Of a stretch of 64,000 nt of DNA, positions 11,380 to 21,329 are shown in pieces. Position 1 is the first letter of the stretch, and each line of letters opens with the position of its first letter. The notes below the pieces were generated by a model. That model saw only the letters and a program-made list of their open reading frames with translations, was not told where the DNA came from and ran no database searches. Source of the stretch: Sclerotinia nivalis (lineage: Eukaryota > Ascomycota > Leotiomycetes > Helotiales > Sclerotiniaceae); NCBI GenBank assembly GCA_029531795.1, contig JAPEIS010000001.1, forward strand, positions 1,364,001 through 1,428,000. The letters run 5' to 3'. Position numbers and translations under genes: made by a program.

Positions 11380-11840
11380 TATACTAATACTTAGATATTT
11401 TGAACCAATCCTTCGAATCTTACTCGAAACAGATACTTCTGGATTTGCTTTAGGATGTATACTTTCTCAATTATTTTTTGACAATTTAAATAATCCTATT
11501 GTTTTCTGATAGTATTCCGTTGCCTTTTATTCAAGAAAACTCATTTCAGTTGAACAAAGATATTTTATATATAATCAAGAACTTTTAGCTATTTATATAG
11601 CTTTTGTTCAATAGCAGTATTATATTGCAAATAGTTAGTATATAATTGTAATCAAAACGGATCACAATAGTCTTCAATATTTCATGAAAACAAAGCAATT
11701 TAATAGACAACAAGTATAATAGATTAAAGTTTTAGCTGCTTACGATTTCATAATCACATATAGATCCGGAAAATTGAATTCCACTGATGGTCCGTCAAGA
11801 AGACCCGATTATACCGAAGATGTGAATGGAATTAACGAAA
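11380..11840 (+). pseudogene. Innermost element RNase H domain
   Basis: The translation reads FEPILRILLETDTSGFALGCILSQ, then VAFYSRKLISVEQRYFIYNQELLAI, then KTDHNSLQYFMKTKQFNRQQ, then AYDFIITYRSGKLNSTDGPSRRPDY. These are the ordered Gypsy RNase H motifs, including the catalytic Asp in ETDTSGFALG. Several TAG/TGA stops replace Trp or Gln codons. Confidence 0.8.
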
Positions 11841-11899
11841 TGCTATCTACATTATAAAACAAATTAAAGAACACTATAGTTATTATTACATTTTTTTAT

Positions 11900-13000
11900 T
11901 TGTTTATAATGGAAATAGAATCCCTAAGAAATATAATAGGCCTTTTTCAAAAGAATAGATATAACTTGCCCCTTCATGATTCAGAAAGATCATTAATAAT
12001 GATTGGTTGTAAACAATCGCTATTATATCGATTGGTTTGTATATTGACAGTTAACGAAACAATATTCGAATTTATATCTGAACCAATAAGAAATACTTTA
12101 TTGTGGTTTCAGGAGAATGACGATTTTACAAAGAATAAAGAGTATCTAAGGCTTAGAAATAGTTTTGCTGGAAATGTTACACTTTGGCAAGTCGATGTTG
12201 ATAGTTTATTCAAGTATAATGGGCGTGCCTTTGTACCGTCAAATAATACTATGAAAATAGAAATCTTACAGATCTATCATGATGATTTTATAGAGGGTCA
12301 TTGGGGTATTAAGAAAACATAGGAAATCTTGAAAAGCAAGTATTTTTGGTATAATATGATGAAAAATATAAAAAAGTATATACGGATATATACTGTCTAT
12401 CAATGGACAATTGTGAAATAGTATCGGTTTTATAGCGAATTACAAATCCTATTACTTCCTTCAGATCTTTGGAAAGAAATAATAATGGATTTTGTTACAA
12501 ATTTATTCTTTTCTAAAGTAGATAAATATATATACGATACTGTACTTATAGTTATCGATAGATATACGAAATTCGTTTGATATATTCCAGTTAATAAAAT
12601 AATAACTTTATTAGAACTAGTAGAAATTCTATTTCGATATATTTTTAAAGATTTCAATGTATCGGAAGGGATAATATCTGATAGAGGATTATAATTTGCA
12701 AGTAAATTTTGGAGCAGTTTAATGTTTTATTTAAGAATTCGTTATAAATTATCTATTGCATTTCATCTACAAATCGATCATCAAATAGAACATCAAAATC
12801 AAAATCTAATTCATTATATTACTTGTTATATAAATTGGAGATAGGATAATTGGATTGCGTTATTACTCTTAACAGAATTCATATATAATATAATGTAGTA
12901 TAATACAATTGGAGAAGTATTTTTCAAAGTAATATATGGATATCTATCTACTTTCAATTATATCGGCGAGGATGCCGATATCGAAGGGAAGGCATTTGTT
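11900..13000 (+). pseudogene. Innermost element integrase
   Basis: An open frame at 11,900-12,322 holds the linker and zinc-binding domain (GRAFVPSNNTMKIEILQIYHDD, then H-W-G). After a TAG the second half of the finger (EILKSKYFWYNMM, with C positions decayed) and the catalytic core follow: SDLWKEIIMDFVTNL with the first Asp, VIDRYTKFV, EGIISDRG with the second Asp, then HQIEHQNQNLIHYI covering the Glu region. The core is crossed by stops and is not functional. Confidence 0.8.
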
Positions 13001-13109
13001 GTAAAAGAATGTATTGAATTGTTGAATCAAGAAAGGGCAAAATTAGTAGAGATTTGGGAAAAGTCTATAAAAAGGAGATCAGAGAATAATAAAAAGAATC
13101 TATTTTAGC

Positions 13110-13530
13110 GATTTCATGTTGGCGATAAAGTTATATTTAGTATCAAAAATATTAAACAATTACGATCCAAAAAGAAATTTTCCGATCGCTTTATAGGCCC
13201 CTTTACTATTACTAATATTATAAGCAATGGACAAGTATATGAATTAGCGTTTTTATCATTATACAAAATATACAATATCTTTTATATTTCTTTACTAGAA
13301 TTATAGTATTAATATGATAATGTCGTTGATCCTTTGCCTTCTGAAGAAATTGATAGATATATAGAATATAAAGTTGAAAAGATATTAGTATATAGGAAAA
13401 AAGGATAAGGAATGTAATATTTAGTACAATGGAAAGGCTATCAATCAATGAAAGATACTTGAAAAGTTTCACGAAATTTAATGTATATCAAAAGACAATT
13501 GGAAAACTATAAAAAGGAAAATGTACAATT
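13110..13530 (+). pseudogene. Innermost element integrase tail and chromodomain
   Basis: The stretch FHVGDKVIFSIKNIKQLRSKKKFSDRFIGPFTI is the GPY/F-type integrase tail. From about 13,350 a chromodomain reads YKVEKILVYRKKG, then YLVQWKGYQSMKDT, then a position where TGA replaces Trp in the xTWE motif, then VSRNLMYIKRQLENY. Chromodomains of this kind are known in fungal chromoviruses and direct integration to heterochromatin. Confidence 0.8.
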
Positions 13531-13899
13531 TATATAACGAAAATAAAAAACTAAGAAGTAATACGATTAATGTATATTGCAAAAACGCTTATTTACTTTA
13601 TCTATTGTTTTGAAAACTTTTCTAATATATTAATTTTCCTTTGTTATATAGCGTTTACGTTTTCTCCGTTTCTTTATCTCTATTTTCAACAGATTATCCT
13701 CTTTAATATTATCAGAATTTTCATTAGTATCTGGTTCAGTCGATTGATGAAATATATATCTGATATGTTCTTCAACGATAGGATTACGATATATAATCTA
13801 TAATATCTGTATACTAGAAAGAGAGCTGTTTATAATTCGAAGTCTTGGTTTGATAGATTCGTTAATAATTAATCATTAATTAATAAAGATTCATTATAT

Positions 13900-14560
13900 T
13901 CATTGTTTAGAAACAAAAGTTTTTTTATATGAATTGTATTCATCTGAGATATTATTCACAATATCAAAGCTAGAAAAATTTAACAAATCCTTATCCCTAA
14001 TTGTTTCTTTGCTCATTATTGGTACATTTGATTTCATCAAAGGAACAGATACTTCTTGATGCTTTGCTGATGGTATTACATTTGGTTTCGGAATAGTATT
14101 CAATATACCAAAGCTTTTTGAAAACGAAGAAGGTATATTGATTACAATAGAAGTTTTAGTTTTCTTCTTTTTGGACTTTTTAGAAGCCGAGGGTTTTCCA
14201 TTACCAATCGGTTTAATATCTTTATCATCATTATCGAAAAATTCAACAAATTCCGATATCTTTCTTTTTGCAAAAACCAATTTACGAATTTCTTCAATCT
14301 TCTTTGTTTTAAAAATAGAAGGTAGAGCTGTTTATTCCTCTTTTATTACACGATCACTAATATTCTGTATATCCTTTGTTTTGCCTTTGGTATTTTTGCG
14401 GTTTGCTTGTTTTGTTGAAGCATGAAAGGATTTCGACGATTTGGATCGAGTAGGGGCAGTATCAAAACTATCCTCCTCATTAGAGGTATCCTCCAATTTG
14501 GCTTCACTTACCAATTTATCTACAGAATTTTGTTTTAGCTAATGGAAAATTAATTAAAAG
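13900..14560 (-). pseudogene. Antisense Lys/Ser-rich ORF inside the innermost Gypsy element
   Basis: On the minus strand two open pieces (from about 14,556 to 14,332 and 14,331 to 13,900) lie in the same frame and are separated only by one TAA that could come from CAA. Together they encode about 215 residues, rich in Lys, Ser, Asp and Glu. Features are TRSKSSKSFHAS, KNTKGKTKD, an acidic EFVEFFDNDDKD and a basic GKPSASKKSKKKKTK resembling a nuclear localisation signal. Beyond the TGA at 13,900, another basic stretch (KKRRKRKR, near 13,660) suggests it once ran on. No family is recognised. It lies between the chromodomain and the 3' LTR, opposite to pol. Confidence 0.5.
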
Positions 14561-15366
14561 TATTTATAAACATTATAGGTATACCGACGAAATATCGAAA
14601 CAAATCCATACTAATCTCGAGCAATTTCATTCCTTTCTTTACCTATACATTCAACACTAATACAATCTCTTTCGTATCCCGAAATTCTTGTTTTAAACTA
14701 TACTTCTTTTGTTTGCAAAAAAAAGCTTTTATTTTTCGAATAAAATTAAATTGACAACCATTTAAACTTCTTCGAACTGTTACTTCTTTTAGAAAACCTA
14801 CTGAAGCCGCTTTTTATTCATAATGTAGCTGTAATATTCGATTTATAATAGAATGAAATACTTCTAATAGTACATTATAAATTTTCTTCTTTCGGGTACA
14901 TTCGGTACATAATAAATCGATTCCTTTAAGAAAGAAACATTCCTTATTGATTACCTTTCTATTTAATAGAACTTTTCTGTTATCGTAATTGGTTATACGT
15001 TTAGTATAGCAGAAACAAATTGATTGTGTAAATTGTAAAGGTAAGCGAGTAGATTGTATTACTAATTCGGGGGCTTGATGAGATATATTGAAAGTATTCA
15101 GGAATTTGATAGTATTATCACAATATCAACAAAAGAATTACAGGAAAATTGAAATAAAGAATTGAAAAGTTTATAATGCTTTAGTAGAGTGGACTATGCG
15201 TTGTTATTGTTTATATTTTGTTTATATTTATTTATTACACAAGGAATCAAACGCTACATTCATATTATTGCCCGACAGCATCTCGCATCTAGCAAATGAT
15301 TTAAGAATAACAAATGATTTCAAAACCAATAAGCTTTTCAGAAGTAAAGCTTTGAAGGGAAGACTC

Positions 15367-15651
15367 TGTTATGATTACACAACAGTTTCATCAAAACAAG
15401 AAACCTAAACGGAAGCGTTCTTATTTCGAATTATTAGCATAGGAATATCATCGATCAGTTTGGAATGTTTAATAAACAAGCTTCTTTATATTGTTTATGA
15501 AAAGATAGGAATAGTGACGAACTATAGGCGTTTTGATATCTCTTTATTGATTGAACTTAAAAGTAATAGTTTATTCATGATTAGAAAGAGTAATGAAAAG
15601 TTTGGCTACGGTTTTACGACTAATTGATTCTTTGCCTATGTGATCTTAACA
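15367..15651 (+). repeat. 3' LTR of innermost Gypsy element
   Basis: The 285-bp partner of 8267-8551. Aligned by eye, differences between the two are transitions (for example TTACGATCACG versus TTATGATTACA). GTTGC follows at 15,652-15,656. Confidence 0.93.
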
Positions 15652-15656
15652 GTTGC

Positions 15657-16385
15657 AAATCCAATTTCCAGGACTGATAGTTCTTTTGCTGAGCGAGAAT
15701 ATTAGATCTTTCGCTTTTAAAAATGGACGGGTCCTTTTGAGTTTGGCAGGGAGTGGTCGGTTTTTGATTAGTGGCAGTACCATCGATGTTCAATTAAGTT
15801 TGTTTATTAATTAGAGTGCGAAAAAGCTTGATGTTTTCTGTTTTGAATTCCTCGATCTTATTTGTTTGAATAACGATATGAATAACTTAAATAGTAAAAC
15901 GATCTTCGATGATAAAGAAAATATGATTTAGGTAAATAGTTTGTTTGTTAGGATTGGTAACGAGGTTTAATGTCATTGAAGTATCCAATTCTATTAGGAT
16001 TTGTATAATAGTAAATCATTGGTTGAAAACTTGTTGGATTTCGATATGAATTCCTTCGATAGAAGTAGAAGTTATATTATTAATAAATATAGAATCGGAA
16101 GTTATTATAAAAAGAATTACAATTGTATAAAGTAATCAATAGAGAATTTGTGATTATATAAAAGTAATCAAAAACAGATATAGAAGTTTACGAATAAATA
16201 CAATTATATAAAAGCAATCAAGGATTAGAAGCTATACAAAAGCAGATAAGAAACACGACTGTACAAAAATAAACGAATTATGATGATACGAAAGTAATCG
16301 AAAATAAATACAGAAGTCTGCAAATAATTTGGCAAGGCTAGATCATTTTGTAAAATGATGGAGCTTTTGAAAGGATAATACAAAC
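15657..16385 (-). pseudogene. Second-layer element: gag N-terminal half and leader
   Basis: The minus strand just right of the innermost element reads KDPSIFKSERSNILAQQK and YQSWKLDLQL, a gag-like start of capsid. It continues after removal of the insertion into the gag at 8266. The remainder, up to the 5' LTR at 16,386, is AT-rich leader with short repeated A/T-rich runs (AAAAGTAATCAA-like motifs near 16,110-16,300) and no intact frame. Confidence 0.55.
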
Positions 16386-16548
16386 TATCACGGTGAGGGA
16401 AAAGGTATATGTAGATTTGATCTATTGTTGTACTACAAGAAGAAGAAGAAGGTCAAGGAGATGACCTGACTATATAGAAGTGAGTGTATGCATGTGTGCC
16501 TAAGGCACACATGATCACGTGCAGGTGAAGGGAGATGAACCCGTAACA
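16386..16548 (-). repeat. 5' LTR of the second-layer Gypsy element
   Basis: A 163-bp repeat, less mutated than its partner at 2163-2325. It includes a near-perfect palindrome with ATGTGTGCC facing GGCACACAT (16,492-16,512), followed by a CACGTG E-box-like hexamer. ATATA at 16,549-16,553 is the right target duplication. Confidence 0.88.
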
Positions 16549-16553
16549 ATATA

Positions 16554-17735
16554 TTTAGATATTCTTATAGGGTATCGTTGATAAAACGCTGGAATGTAGT
16601 GAGTGCATCGATCAATCCAAAGAGTATGATCAGGGTTTCAAACAGATTGAAATGGGTATAGAAAGTAGTTAAATATTCTTATTCTTTTTTAGTCCTTATA
16701 TTGTTGAATGTAGAGATAATATCGATCTTTGTAAAGAATTTCATTCTCTTTAGATTGTTCAAGGATTCTTTGGTAAGTGGTAGTGGGTAGCGATCTTTCG
16801 TTGATAGATTATTTAGAGTTCGATAGTCGATATAAAATTGTAATCCTTCATTGGATTTCTTAACGAATAGAATAGGCGAAATCGAAACGGATGAATTCGG
16901 ATGAATGAACTCTTTTTGAAGGTTTTCGGATAGTTAGTCTTTTAAAATAATAAACTCGTTTCAGGATATAGAATAAAAAACTTTAAATAATAGTTTGGCT
17001 TTTTTCTTCAGATAGATATCATAATTGTATAATCGATGTAGGAGCAGTTTGTTGGCGTTTCGCAGGGAAAATATATCGATTCAGGATCGGAATTCTTCAA
17101 ATAGATCAGATAAGACAGAATTTTTTCTTTGGGATAGGATATTGTCAATCAGGTCTATAATAATCTGGAATATCTTATAGCTGTAGCGAGTGTATACTGT
17201 GTAGGCTTTCATTGATATAGATGCGATATCCTTGCTTTGAAGGGTATCTGGGTGGAAAGGTAGGTATATCGGGTGGGCTTTCTTCGGGACGTTCTGTAAT
17301 GCTTTTATATAGGATAGTTGTAGTAGTGTATTACAGAATTTTCGATAGAATTTGTTATCGAATTGGAATGTATTAAATACGAATTCGATATAGGGATCGT
17401 ACTTTTTTAGCTATATTAATCCCAGAATAATCGGATAATGGGCTAACTTAGTGATGTAGATTTTTGATCTCTTTTCGTAATGATTATTGATTTACAGATC
17501 GATTAGAATATAACAATCCATTCGATTTTCAGATAGTATTTTTTTGTCGAATTCAATAATTTCGAATGGGATAGATAATTTGTATATTAAGAGTTTGGTA
17601 GTTTCAATTCAATTTCGATTTGCGAAAGTATATTCTTTGTATTCGCTATTTATTATAGTGTAAGTAGGATAGGATCGATTAGGTGTTGATAGGATAGTAA
17701 TAGATAATATTATTAGGTTTGTTCGATTGTTTGTT
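16554..17735 (-). pseudogene. Outer Gypsy element: protease to proximal reverse transcriptase, heavily RIP-degraded
   Basis: The minus strand contains RT blocks in shifting, stop-ridden frames: about 16,960-16,850 reads a [19 protein letters not shown] block, 16,750-16,690 [12 protein letters not shown] (block C), then [26 protein letters not shown] and EYLNI, where the second-layer element interrupts it. The part nearer 17,700-17,100 should hold protease and linker, but only short tracts can be read. Confidence 0.65.
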
Positions 17736-17811
17736 TCTTTAGTGAGAGATAAACTTCGAATTGTAGTGGTAGATAAGTGTAGTATGTGCAGGGTTTTCGT
17801 TTGATAACGAT

Positions 17812-19101
17812 TTATACCAGGTGGGTTTTGTTTTCCGAATTTGGGGAGTCGGGAGGGGATAGATTGTATGGTGATATGGTATATGGTTGAATCTGGGTGG
17901 AGGATGGAACAGGGGATAACAGGGCAAGATTGGTAAGGCTAGCTTTAGCTTGTATAGGATGATTATTTGGGAACGGGTAGTTTTTTATATGGTGATTGGT
18001 AGATTTATAATGGAAGTATTCTTTTTGTTTGTGTTTATTAGTATATTTTTGGGAACTGAGATTTATTGGATTTTCAGTAGGTATAGTTGTAGCGGGAGTA
18101 GTAGATCGGATAGTAGGATTTGGGGATGAAGTGAAGGTATGGTTAATAGGATTCAGGTTTTGAGTAATAGTGTAGGGTGGTGGGATAATTGGGTTATAAT
18201 CGGAGTCGATCGGTTTTATCAGGTATAGATGATGATTCTTTAATATTTGTACAAAAGTGGTGAATGTGTTGATATTATTTGTAGGGGGTTTGGTGGTAAC
18301 AATTTGGTTTTTCAGTTCATTTGATAGAATTTGTTCTAATAGGATAACCAGGGTACTGTTGTTGTTGGTTATCCCGGTTTTCAATGTTAGTCTTTGGAAT
18401 TCAGTATAGAAGATATAGAATGGTTGGTTTCTTTGTTTTAGATTGATTAGGAGTTTTCGGGTTTTGATTTGTTTGTTTTGGTTTTTATAAGTTCTTTTTA
18501 GTATTTGTAATAGATCTTTATAATCGGTAAGTTTAACAAATTGTTCTTTGATATTATACAATCGAATTTGTGTAGTAGTGGGTTCAGTTAATCTTTTAGT
18601 TATGTAAGTCAGATGGGAATGTGGGGAAGTGAAGCAATTGGAATTGGTATGTATTTTATTTTGTATTTGATCGACAAATTGATCAAGATTGATTTTCGTT
18701 TTATCAAATGGTGCAGGATTAGGTATTTTCTTGTTCAATTGAGGTTTCGATAAAACAGGAGCGGCAGTTGGGGTTGTAATAGGAATCAGAGGCGAGGGGT
18801 TGGTTTGATCGGTAGGGGTTGAAATAGGCGGGGTAATAGGGACAGGATGGAGTTGAGTTAGATGGGTAATCAATCTATTGTTTTTTTCTTTTTATTGTAT
18901 AAATATAGTTTTCTCGATTTGTAGATCGAGAGTAAGCTTTTGAATTGTGGATTGTAGATCGGTTATTTCTGTTTTTATTCTTATATTGAATTTGTAAAGG
19001 GAGGTGAGGTAACGATACCAGATTGCGGTATCATTGGTTACAGCGGTAGCGAATTCTTCAGAAGAGTCGGGCTGGTTAGGCGGGTGTGGATGGGACAACA
19101 T
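17812..19101 (-). pseudogene. Outer Gypsy element gag, one in-frame stop
   Basis: Two open pieces (19,101-18,892 and 18,891-17,812) share one frame and are separated by a single TAA following CAA. Together they give a gag of about 430 codons starting MLSHPHPPNQPDSSEEFAT. It contains a predicted helical N-terminus, a Pro/Thr-rich linker, a capsid core (for example APFDKTKINLDQFVDQI, then LLQILKRTYKNQNKQIKTRKLL) and, at about 18,040-17,990, a zinc knuckle whose Cys residues have become Tyr (YFHYKSTNHHIKNYPF). The Cys-to-Tyr and Gln-to-stop changes fit G-to-A and C-to-T decay. It follows its LTR within 40 bp. Confidence 0.8.
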
Positions 19102-19139
19102 TGTAGAAGTATTGGTACAGATAGGAAGGAGTTACGTAG

Positions 19140-19376
19140 TATTACAGAGGCAGTAGATAGGATAATAGAAATCACTTTTATTGATAAGATGTAGCTCGAA
19201 GAGCTATGTTTTTATAAAAGGAATGTTTCTTTTAAATATATTTGTGTGTGCTAGGGCTCCGAGCCCTAACGCTCTTATAGGGTACGATCACCGAGCGTGC
19301 CCTGCTCGGTGCTGGATCGGACAGGTGGAGCCTACTAAAGGGGCCGGTCCAGTGGCCCGGCCCTGACCCCGTGATA
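19140..19376 (-). repeat. 5' LTR of the outer Gypsy element (family A)
   Basis: A 237-bp copy of the LTR family seen at 1013 and 3650, here with extra C-to-T and G-to-A changes (TATCACGG reads TATTACAG; the terminal GTGACA reads GTGATA). The 5 bases on either side differ (CGTAG versus TATAT), so it is not a solo insertion with a target duplication. Gag starts 39 bp downstream in the same orientation, as expected for a 5' LTR. The matching 3' LTR is outside the window. Confidence 0.8.
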
Positions 19377-21143
19377 TATATTGAATATTGAATTTTTTAT
19401 CTGCTTGCTTTTTCGAAGAATTCTTTGAAGAAGATCTTCGTATTTATAGATTTTAATGAGATTCTACACTATTCTATGATTATAAATAAGATCGATTTAA
19501 ATCGAATCTTATAGAATCATTTTATATAATAAAAGGAAATAATAACCAATAGTATTCAATCTGAGAATAAGGAAATTCTATATGCTTCCATTTCATTCTA
19601 TTCCATTATAAATCATTCTGATATGATATATGATCGAAATTTTATATAATAATAAAATTTAATAATATGAAATCATATTATTAATATATCACGTGATCAT
19701 ATAACCATTGGTTCGGTAAATATTATTAAGTGATTTAATAACTTATTAGGAATTCTCACACATTCTCCAATGCCTCAGGGCCTAGGCTTCTAGCACTCAA
19801 GTATAATGGATTGAATAGCGGAATGCGTGTATATCATCTAGGAAAGTTATGCACTTTACAAGCGTTTCGTAAATGAATTTAAAATATAGGGACATGGTGA
19901 TGGAAAATTGCGGGCAATAAATCCAAGAAAATAAGGAGGTGGTTGAGTCTCAAAGTAGGTCTTAAAAGGTTAGAGTGCAAAGCTTCAAAAGTACAGTGCT
20001 TTGCTACATTTTCAGTTTGGTGGTGTGCGTACTCAACACTATAAAGAATAGTGTACACTTTTGATAAAATTCAAGATTGATGCAAATGGAACAATATCCG
20101 TCAAAAGTGTATACTTTCAAAAGTGGAATGCGAGGTTCGAAAATATGTGTTTTACCTGTATATTATTAGTGTATAATCCATTTAAAATTTTGCAAGGGAT
20201 CAGACAAATAACCCCTAACTTTCCACTTGTAAGCGAAGTATTGATGTGGCTAATGTGGGCTTCTGGGATTTCTCAAATATATTCTGGTGTTTGGTGGACG
20301 GGAATACTCATTCTTTCAGCTGTACTTATTCAAATGTAGTCTCCTTGGACCTTCACATAAGTTCCCATGAATATTTATCTGAAATACAAGCATTTCATAG
20401 GGTTGTCTTCCTTTTTACTTACACCCGGGACCTCTTGCTAATTTTTTGTTGCATATCTACAACAGTTTTCTGGGAATTGTATTTAAAAGTCTGTGAAAAT
20501 CTAGCTCTGATACTGCTGCCACTTTTGCTTTAACTTCATTCTTCGACAAGATATTTCATCTTGTATACAAAGTGATAATATCAAAACTGCGGATGAGTAT
20601 AAAGGAGGAGTGTGAGTTAGGAATGGGAGTTTAAATGTATCATCCCATCTCACTCAAGCCAAAACCTTGCAATGTCGATACAGAGAAGGTACGGGTAGGT
20701 TCTAGATGGTTTAGAGGGGATAATATATATTTTGAATGTGAGGGGAAAAGGAAGAAGGATAATGCTAGAGATATTCAATATTATTTGTAAAGTGTAAGAA
20801 ATGACATACATTTTTTGAAATGGAAGCAAAACAACAGCAATGGTATTAGCCTGCTCTAATTGAATGAGATAGTCACAGTATATAGTATGAATAAAAAGTA
20901 GCAATGCATGCAATTCTCAATAAAAAGAACATTTCCTTTCCCGCAGCATTTAATGACTTCAAATAGCCGCGATGGACTTGACATTGGAAGAAGGACTGCG
21001 GTAGTGTGAGACTAGGAGAAACTAGTCCTAGCTCTCGGTTGACTTCCAGTCGTCCATACCACTCACGAACATGTTCGAATATCCGCATATAATTCCCAGC
21101 ATCCTCACCTACACCCAACTGTATCTACCTATTGCAATCCAAA
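19377..21143. other. AT-rich boundary zone, no convincing gene
   Basis: Positions 19,377-19,740 remain very AT-rich, with palindromic AT tracts and a TCACGTGATCA motif near 19,690. From about 19,745 base composition becomes mixed and stays so. Short ORFs (20,061-20,533 plus; 20,650-21,118 minus) show no codon pattern or domain and overlap one another. A small palindrome (CTAGGAG...CTAGTCCTAG) lies near 21,010-21,030. Confidence 0.6.
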
Positions 21144-21329
21144 ATGAATACGAGTTTTCCAAGCACAATGCTTCGCGCGCCATTTACCTCGAACACTCGT
21201 TCTTTTCAGCACGCGTCATTCTCTCGCAACTTCCACTGCACCACAAGTCCGCACTTAAGCACCAATTTTCGCACTTCTCGACATGTTGCATCTCTTTTTA
21301 AAGTTGCTGGACCTAATAACGGCTTCTGA
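21144..21329 (+). CDS. Possible small protein with mitochondrial-type presequence
   Basis: The ORF encodes 61 residues from an ATG in the context CCAAAATGAA. The peptide begins MNTSFPSTMLRAPF, contains no Asp or Glu, and is rich in Ser, Thr, Arg, His and Phe, ending VAGPNNGF. That composition is typical of mitochondrial targeting sequences. It could be a complete micro-protein, a first exon whose continuation I could not find, or chance. An overlapping frame (21,071-21,301) reads without such a bias. No homologue is recognised. Confidence 0.3.
   Translation: MNTSFPSTMLRAPFTSNTRSFQHASFSRNFHCTTSPHLSTNFRTSRHVASLFKVAGPNNGF

Larger units (their letters stand above)
8267..15651 (+). mobile_element. 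Innermost full-length chromodomain Gypsy retrotransposon, RIP-inactivated
   Basis: The element is 7,385 bp with identical-length 285-bp LTRs (8267-8551 and 15,367-15,651; TGTTA...CTTAACA) and a perfect 5-bp duplication GTTGC (8262-8266 and 15,652-15,656). The order on the plus strand is gag, CCHC knuckle, protease, RT, RNase H, integrase, chromodomain, then an antisense ORF and the 3' LTR. GAAGGGAAGACTC at 15,354-15,366 is a good polypurine tract. It landed in gag of the second-layer element. The coding strand shows mainly G-to-A changes (Trp to stop, Gly to Asp, Asp to Asn), the RIP signature. It should be transposition-dead. Confidence 0.93.
2163..16548 (-). mobile_element. Second-layer Gypsy retrotransposon with chromodomain, interrupted by other insertions
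   Basis: The element is bounded by two 163-bp direct repeats (2163-2325 and 16,386-16,548) that begin TATCACGG and end CCCGTAACA, and is flanked on both sides by ATATA (2158-2162, 16,549-16,553). Transcription is leftward. The order is gag (16,385-15,657, then 8266-7600), protease (7269-6890), RT (about 5900-5150), RNase H (about 5060-4560), integrase (about 4400-3000) and chromodomain (about 2800-2610). A plus-strand element (8267-15,651) splits gag and a solo LTR (3650-3886) splits integrase. It inserted into the RT of the outer element. All frames carry RIP-type stops. Without the two insertions it is about 6.8 kb, a normal Gypsy length. Confidence 0.85.

Noticed and set aside
2600..13530. 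Many 60-110-codon ORFs in the AT-rich island as separate genes
   Set aside because: They match pieces of gag, protease, RT, RNase H, integrase or linkers of Gypsy elements, or are AT-rich chance frames.
1013..19376. The LTRs at 1013 and 19,140 as the two ends of one element
   Set aside because: The copy at 1013 has its own TGTAG duplication on both sides and interrupts pol between RNase H and the integrase finger. It is a separate solo insertion, so the true 3' end of the outer element is outside the window.
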